Origin: Eunapius fragilis
Taxonomy: Eukaryota > Porifera > Demospongiae > Spongillida > Spongillidae
Length of the DNA: 64,000 nucleotides
NCBI GenBank assembly: GCA_963681505.1
Contig: OY811972.1
Location: 15,420,610-15,484,609, forward strand
Direction: 5' to 3'
The position numbers and the translations under genes were made by a program. Position 1 is the stretch's first letter; the number at the start of each line of letters is the position of its first letter. The notes below the pieces were generated by a model. That model saw only the letters and a program-made list of their open reading frames with translations, made no database searches and was not told the origin of the DNA. Below, piece by piece: positions 60,648-64,000 of this stretch.

Positions 60648-62611
60648 GGAAGTCCAGTACAGTGACCGTGCACACGACGCCTAGAATGCTCACATATCCA
60701 CAGAAACCAACTCATATACCATCTGCCCGCATGACCCTATGCGCACGCATACCCAACACTCATCAACAGCCTAGCACGAGGTCATGACATTGCATCCAAC
60801 ATATCAACACCCATCAACAGCCTGCATAAGCATACCTGCATATCGACACCCTTCAACAGTTATACCTTTCCACACAATCTGTTGGCTACACTCAAACTGC
60901 ATTCGTATAGGAGCATATTTTCTGTCTAATTCGTTCCTCAACCGACAGAAAAGTGTATCTCCTATATCCTGCTCGCTTCACCCAACCCACTTTGACATAT
61001 AATTGGTGCCGCATCTGCTGTGCACGTCACTGTCATTACCAACTAGAGTCACAAAGAAAGCAAGTAGACAGGGCCCTTACTGACATGACAACTGCATCAT
61101 ATAATGCCCCACACAACATACATGGCCCCACATATACATAATCCAGGCCGCTGTGGCTCCACACAAATCAGGCCGCTGTGGCCCCACAAAATCCAGGCCG
61201 CTGTGGCCCCGCATAATCCAGGCCGCTGTGGCCCCACATAATCCAGGCCGCTGTGGCCCCACATAGTCCAGGCCACTGTAGCCCGACACAATCCAGGCCG
61301 CTGCGGCCACACGCACCCCATCCAGACTAATATGCATGGCCTATACGCCAACTCCGCAGTACATGAACTGCCAAAAAAAAAATTTTTTTAAAATTATTTT
61401 TGTACTCATAAACAGCATTTCAGTCATACATTATACATCTTATGAACGTTCCACTGCTGCTGGAACTGAGAGCAAACCACTACGCACCTGCCTGGGGCAT
61501 GAGCGCTTTAAATGACCCCACTCACCGCATTTTTATAACACGGGCCAGCTGCAGCCTTCAACGATGCGCTTCTGCCGGCGTCCGAGCTCGAGGCAATGTG
61601 TGGCGCCGCTTCCTTGGGGGGCCCTCGCGTGCCTTCATCAGTCTGTCTCTTCCTTTTCTTCAGCCACTTTCTTTCCGCTTCCTTTTCTGCTCTGCTTATT
61701 TTCTTTTCGTCGTCCGAATCCAGGGCTAACTCATCGGTCTCATACTCAGCAACTACCGCCCAACCATATTCGGAACGATCCGCTCTTCTGATCAGTCTCA
61801 TCCTGCGTACCAGCATTTCGGCGGCCTGCTCCAACGCACAGACGACTGGTGCAGACTCTGCTAGGTCGCCCCTCTTCACTCCCCGTAGCGCCTCCTGCAC
61901 CTGCCCGAGAACAGCATTTGTGAAGTCATACTGCAACTGATTACCCGGTCGGACGAAAGTATGCTGTCGCTCCCGTGTCGCCTTCGCCATCATTTCCAGA
62001 CTCTGCTAGGTCGCCCCTCGTCACTCCCCGTAGCGCCTCCTGCACCTGCCCGAGAACAGCATTTGTGAAGTCATACTGCGACTGATTACCCGGTCGGACG
62101 AAAGTATGCTGTCGCTCCCGTGTCGCCTTCGCCATCATTTCGACAAACTCGTCATCTCGTTTGGCGAGGACTTTCTTAAGGCCCGTGACTTCGTTCAATA
62201 TTAGTGCGATCTGCTCTCCGGTAAGCCCAGTACGAGTAGTATCCCGCCTTTGCGTATCGTCGCCATCACCTGCCGTCTCAGTTGCCATTGATGCTGCCAC
62301 GGAAGTCCAGTACAGTGACCGTGCACACGACGCCTAGAATGCTCACATATCCACAGAAACCAACTCATATACCATCTGCCCGCATGACCCTATGCGCACG
62401 CATACCCAACACTCATCAACAGCCTAGCACGAGGTCATGACATTGCATCCAACATATCAACACCCATCAACAGCCTGCATAAGCATACCTGCATATCGAC
62501 ACCCTTCAACAGTTATACCTTTCCACACAATCTGTTGGCTGCACTCAAACTGCATTCGTATAGGAGCATATTTTCTGTCTAATTTGTTCCTCAACCGACA
62601 GAAAAGTGTAT
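60648..62611 (-). mobile_element. DIRS-like retroelement fossil with 311 bp direct repeats
   Basis: Direct repeats 60648-60958 and 62301-62611 are nearly identical. Between them, on the minus strand (62300-61508), is a gag-like coding region with 'RADRSEYGWAVVAEY', 'ELALDSDDEKKISRAEKEA' and 'RKWLKKRKR', a series I associate with the first protein of DIRS-like elements in sponges and corals. A stretch of about 135 bp is present twice within it. No polymerase or recombinase region is in the element here; it is incomplete and broken. The similar repeats suggest a fairly young age. The family call is from memory and moderately sure. Confidence 0.5.
61135..61318. repeat. ~24 bp minisatellite inside the DIRS-like fossil
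   Basis: About eight units of CAGGCCGCTGTGGCCCCACA plus TAAT or similar. GGCCGCTGTGGCC is partly palindromic. Confidence 0.8.
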
Positions 62612-62850
62612 ATGTCTATAGAAATACGTATCTCCTGCTGGAGTCAATGTCTATAGAAATACTTATCTCCTGATGGAGTCATACATATTCAAGATTGAAA
62701 TCCTTATCTCCTGCTGGAGTCAATGTCTATAGAAATACTTATCTCCTGATGGAGTCATACATATTCAAGATTGAAATCCTTATCTCCTGCTGGAGTCAAT
62801 GTCTATAGAAATACTTATCTCCTGCTGGAGTCATACATATTCAAGATTTA
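62612..62850. repeat. Tandem repeat of TATCTCCTGCTGGAGTC units
   Basis: Three to four units of about 68 bp, each made of two similar halves (ATGTCTATAGAAATACTTATC and ATTCAAGATTGAAATCC). CTCCTGCTGGAG is a small palindrome in each half. The following 62850-63360 shows no gene. Confidence 0.75.
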
Positions 62851-63289
62851 ATGTGTATGCAGGTTGGTGGAACCAGTTATAAACGCAGGGTGATAGTTTC
62901 TTAAACTATGCAACTTATCCTCAAACTTGATACACACCGAGCACTTAAAAGCAGAAACGTGTTCATGATTGGATTTATCGTACACCAACCATGTTGATGT
63001 CGATGTTGCAAAATCGATCAGAAAACTGGTCTCACTGGCCTCCTCGCCATGCTGAGTTGGGCCAAGGTGGCAGTGGCCATGCAGGCCAGGGTGTAAACAC
63101 TGCTGGTGGTCAGGGGGGGGGGGGCAGCACTTGGTGGTGGTATCGGCGGGAGCGCAGGTGAGGGCAGCACTGGTGTACTATTTCGCTACGCTTTATTTCA
63201 TCTCTGTAGATTTCAATGACTGGCGTCCTAATCTTGTACACTCCTAGTTTACTGTCGAATAATACGTCCAACGGGTGTACCAACGATTT

Positions 63290-63680
63290 CGTGCTCTCCT
63301 TGGTGGTGGTGGATCCTGCGCTACTGATGGTGGTAGTGGTGGTGCATCACTGCTGGTGGTGGTGGTGGTACTGGCGGGAAGCAGGTGGGGGCAGCACTGG
63401 TGGTGGTGGTGGGTCCAGCACTGGTGGTGGTGGTGGGTCCAGCACTGCTGCTGATGGTGTTAGGTGCAGAGCTGGTGGTGGTGGGGGCAGCGGGGGCAGC
63501 GCTAATGGTGGTGGGGGCAGCGCTAATGGTGGTGGGGGCAGTGCTAATGGTGGTGGGGGCAGCGCTAATGGTGGTGGGGGCAGTGCTAATGGTGGTAGGG
63601 GCAGCGCTAATGGTGGTGGGGGCAGTGCTAATGGTGGTGGGGGCAGCGGGGCTTCTGGTAGCGGGATGAAGAGGAGGAGG
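63290..63680. repeat. 21 bp minisatellite GGTGGTGGGGGCAGCGCTAAT
   Basis: About nine clear units at 63470-63660, preceded by more degenerate GGTGGTGG-rich sequence. It is probably in an intron of the minus-strand gene at the window edge. Frames through it are repeat artefacts. Confidence 0.8.
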
Positions 63681-63846
63681 ATGAATGTATTCATCTTCCT
63701 CTGACGCCTCGTTAGTGAAAAAAACCCCTTAGGTCTTCTGCTGCCATGTACATGTATACGACAGTGTAATTATAATTTTTACCTTTTTCTTTTTTCAAGC
63801 AATGAAAAAGGTAAAGGTGAAAATGCACAAACAGAACGTGTCTCAC

Positions 63847-64000
63847 CTGGACAGAGCTGTATAGCTGTCCACTCTCATGATTTGGCGTCTCACTGCTGCT
63901 CACGACACGCCACGTGTCCTTGAAGATACTGACACTGTCGGAAGTCATGTCTCCGGGTGGTTTGGGCGGGAATTGTATCACAACTGGTCCCTTGGCCATC
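63847..64000 (-). CDS. Partial exon of an unidentified gene at the right edge
   Basis: Reads 'MAKGPVVIQFPPKPPGDMTS', then 'VSIFKDTWRVVSSSET' and ends 'GQLYSSVQ' at a donor CAG|GTGAGA. The donor and the absence of low complexity support a real exon. The Met may or may not be the start, because the window ends here. I do not recognise the family. Confidence 0.5.

Noticed and set aside
63216-63704. Gly/Ser/Asn-rich and Leu/Pro-rich frames at the right edge.
   Set aside because: Produced by the 21 bp minisatellite; no splice or family support.

Overview
The window is nuclear DNA of an animal with spliced genes, probably a sponge. The conserved genes are animal genes (HUS1, a PSTAIRE-type CDK, MRPL45, a Roc/COR-type GTPase with a Death-domain exon), the introns are short to medium, and transposons are very diverse and heavily nested. 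The sponge assignment is an inference from gene style and element content; no single marker proves it. I see no tRNA, rRNA or CRISPR.

Layout. 1-1340: fossil 3' end of a Ty3-type retroelement with a small TA-flanked MITE. 1511-3385: an intronless FAAH-like amidase. 3515-5454: two copies of a hairpin MITE around a terminal-inverted-repeat element that carries a retroelement fragment. 5621-9981: MYND gene A. 10231-18216: an 8 kb hAT transposon with a piggyBac-like element inside it and a foldback inside that; the hAT sits in a relic of a MYND-gene tail. 18605-22035: Roc/COR GTPase exon plus Death-domain exon. About 22090-31370: a 9 kb long-inverted-repeat element with further nested elements, including a second piggyBac-like transposon. 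31674-31961: a fibronectin type III exon, possibly the 5' part of the Roc/COR/Death gene. 32738-35661: gene B, a near-identical partial copy of gene A. 35885-40265: gene C, a diverged paralogue of A.

40385-55390 is a compact, conserved gene block: MRPL45 (+), a GT31-type glycosyltransferase-like gene (+), HUS1 (-) and a CDK1/2-like kinase (+). Gene C and MRPL45 are head to head with 119 bp between start codons; HUS1 and the CDK are head to head with 476 bp between start codons. For MRPL45, HUS1 and the CDK I could place every exon so that the phases join into full-length proteins of 285, 281 and 304 residues. 55806-62611 is again transposon territory (two MITE families, a 2.36 kb long-TIR element with a perfect 8 bp target duplication, a DIRS-like fossil). 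The right edge cuts an unidentified minus-strand gene.

The most interesting points are the MYND gene family, whose conserved N-terminal domain I do not recognise. Its MYND tails in A and C read identical over 170 bp although the rest of the proteins is very diverged. Others are a possible FN3-Roc-COR-Death receptor-like gene, the nested transposon stack, and (TG)n tracts placed directly at splice sites of several genes.
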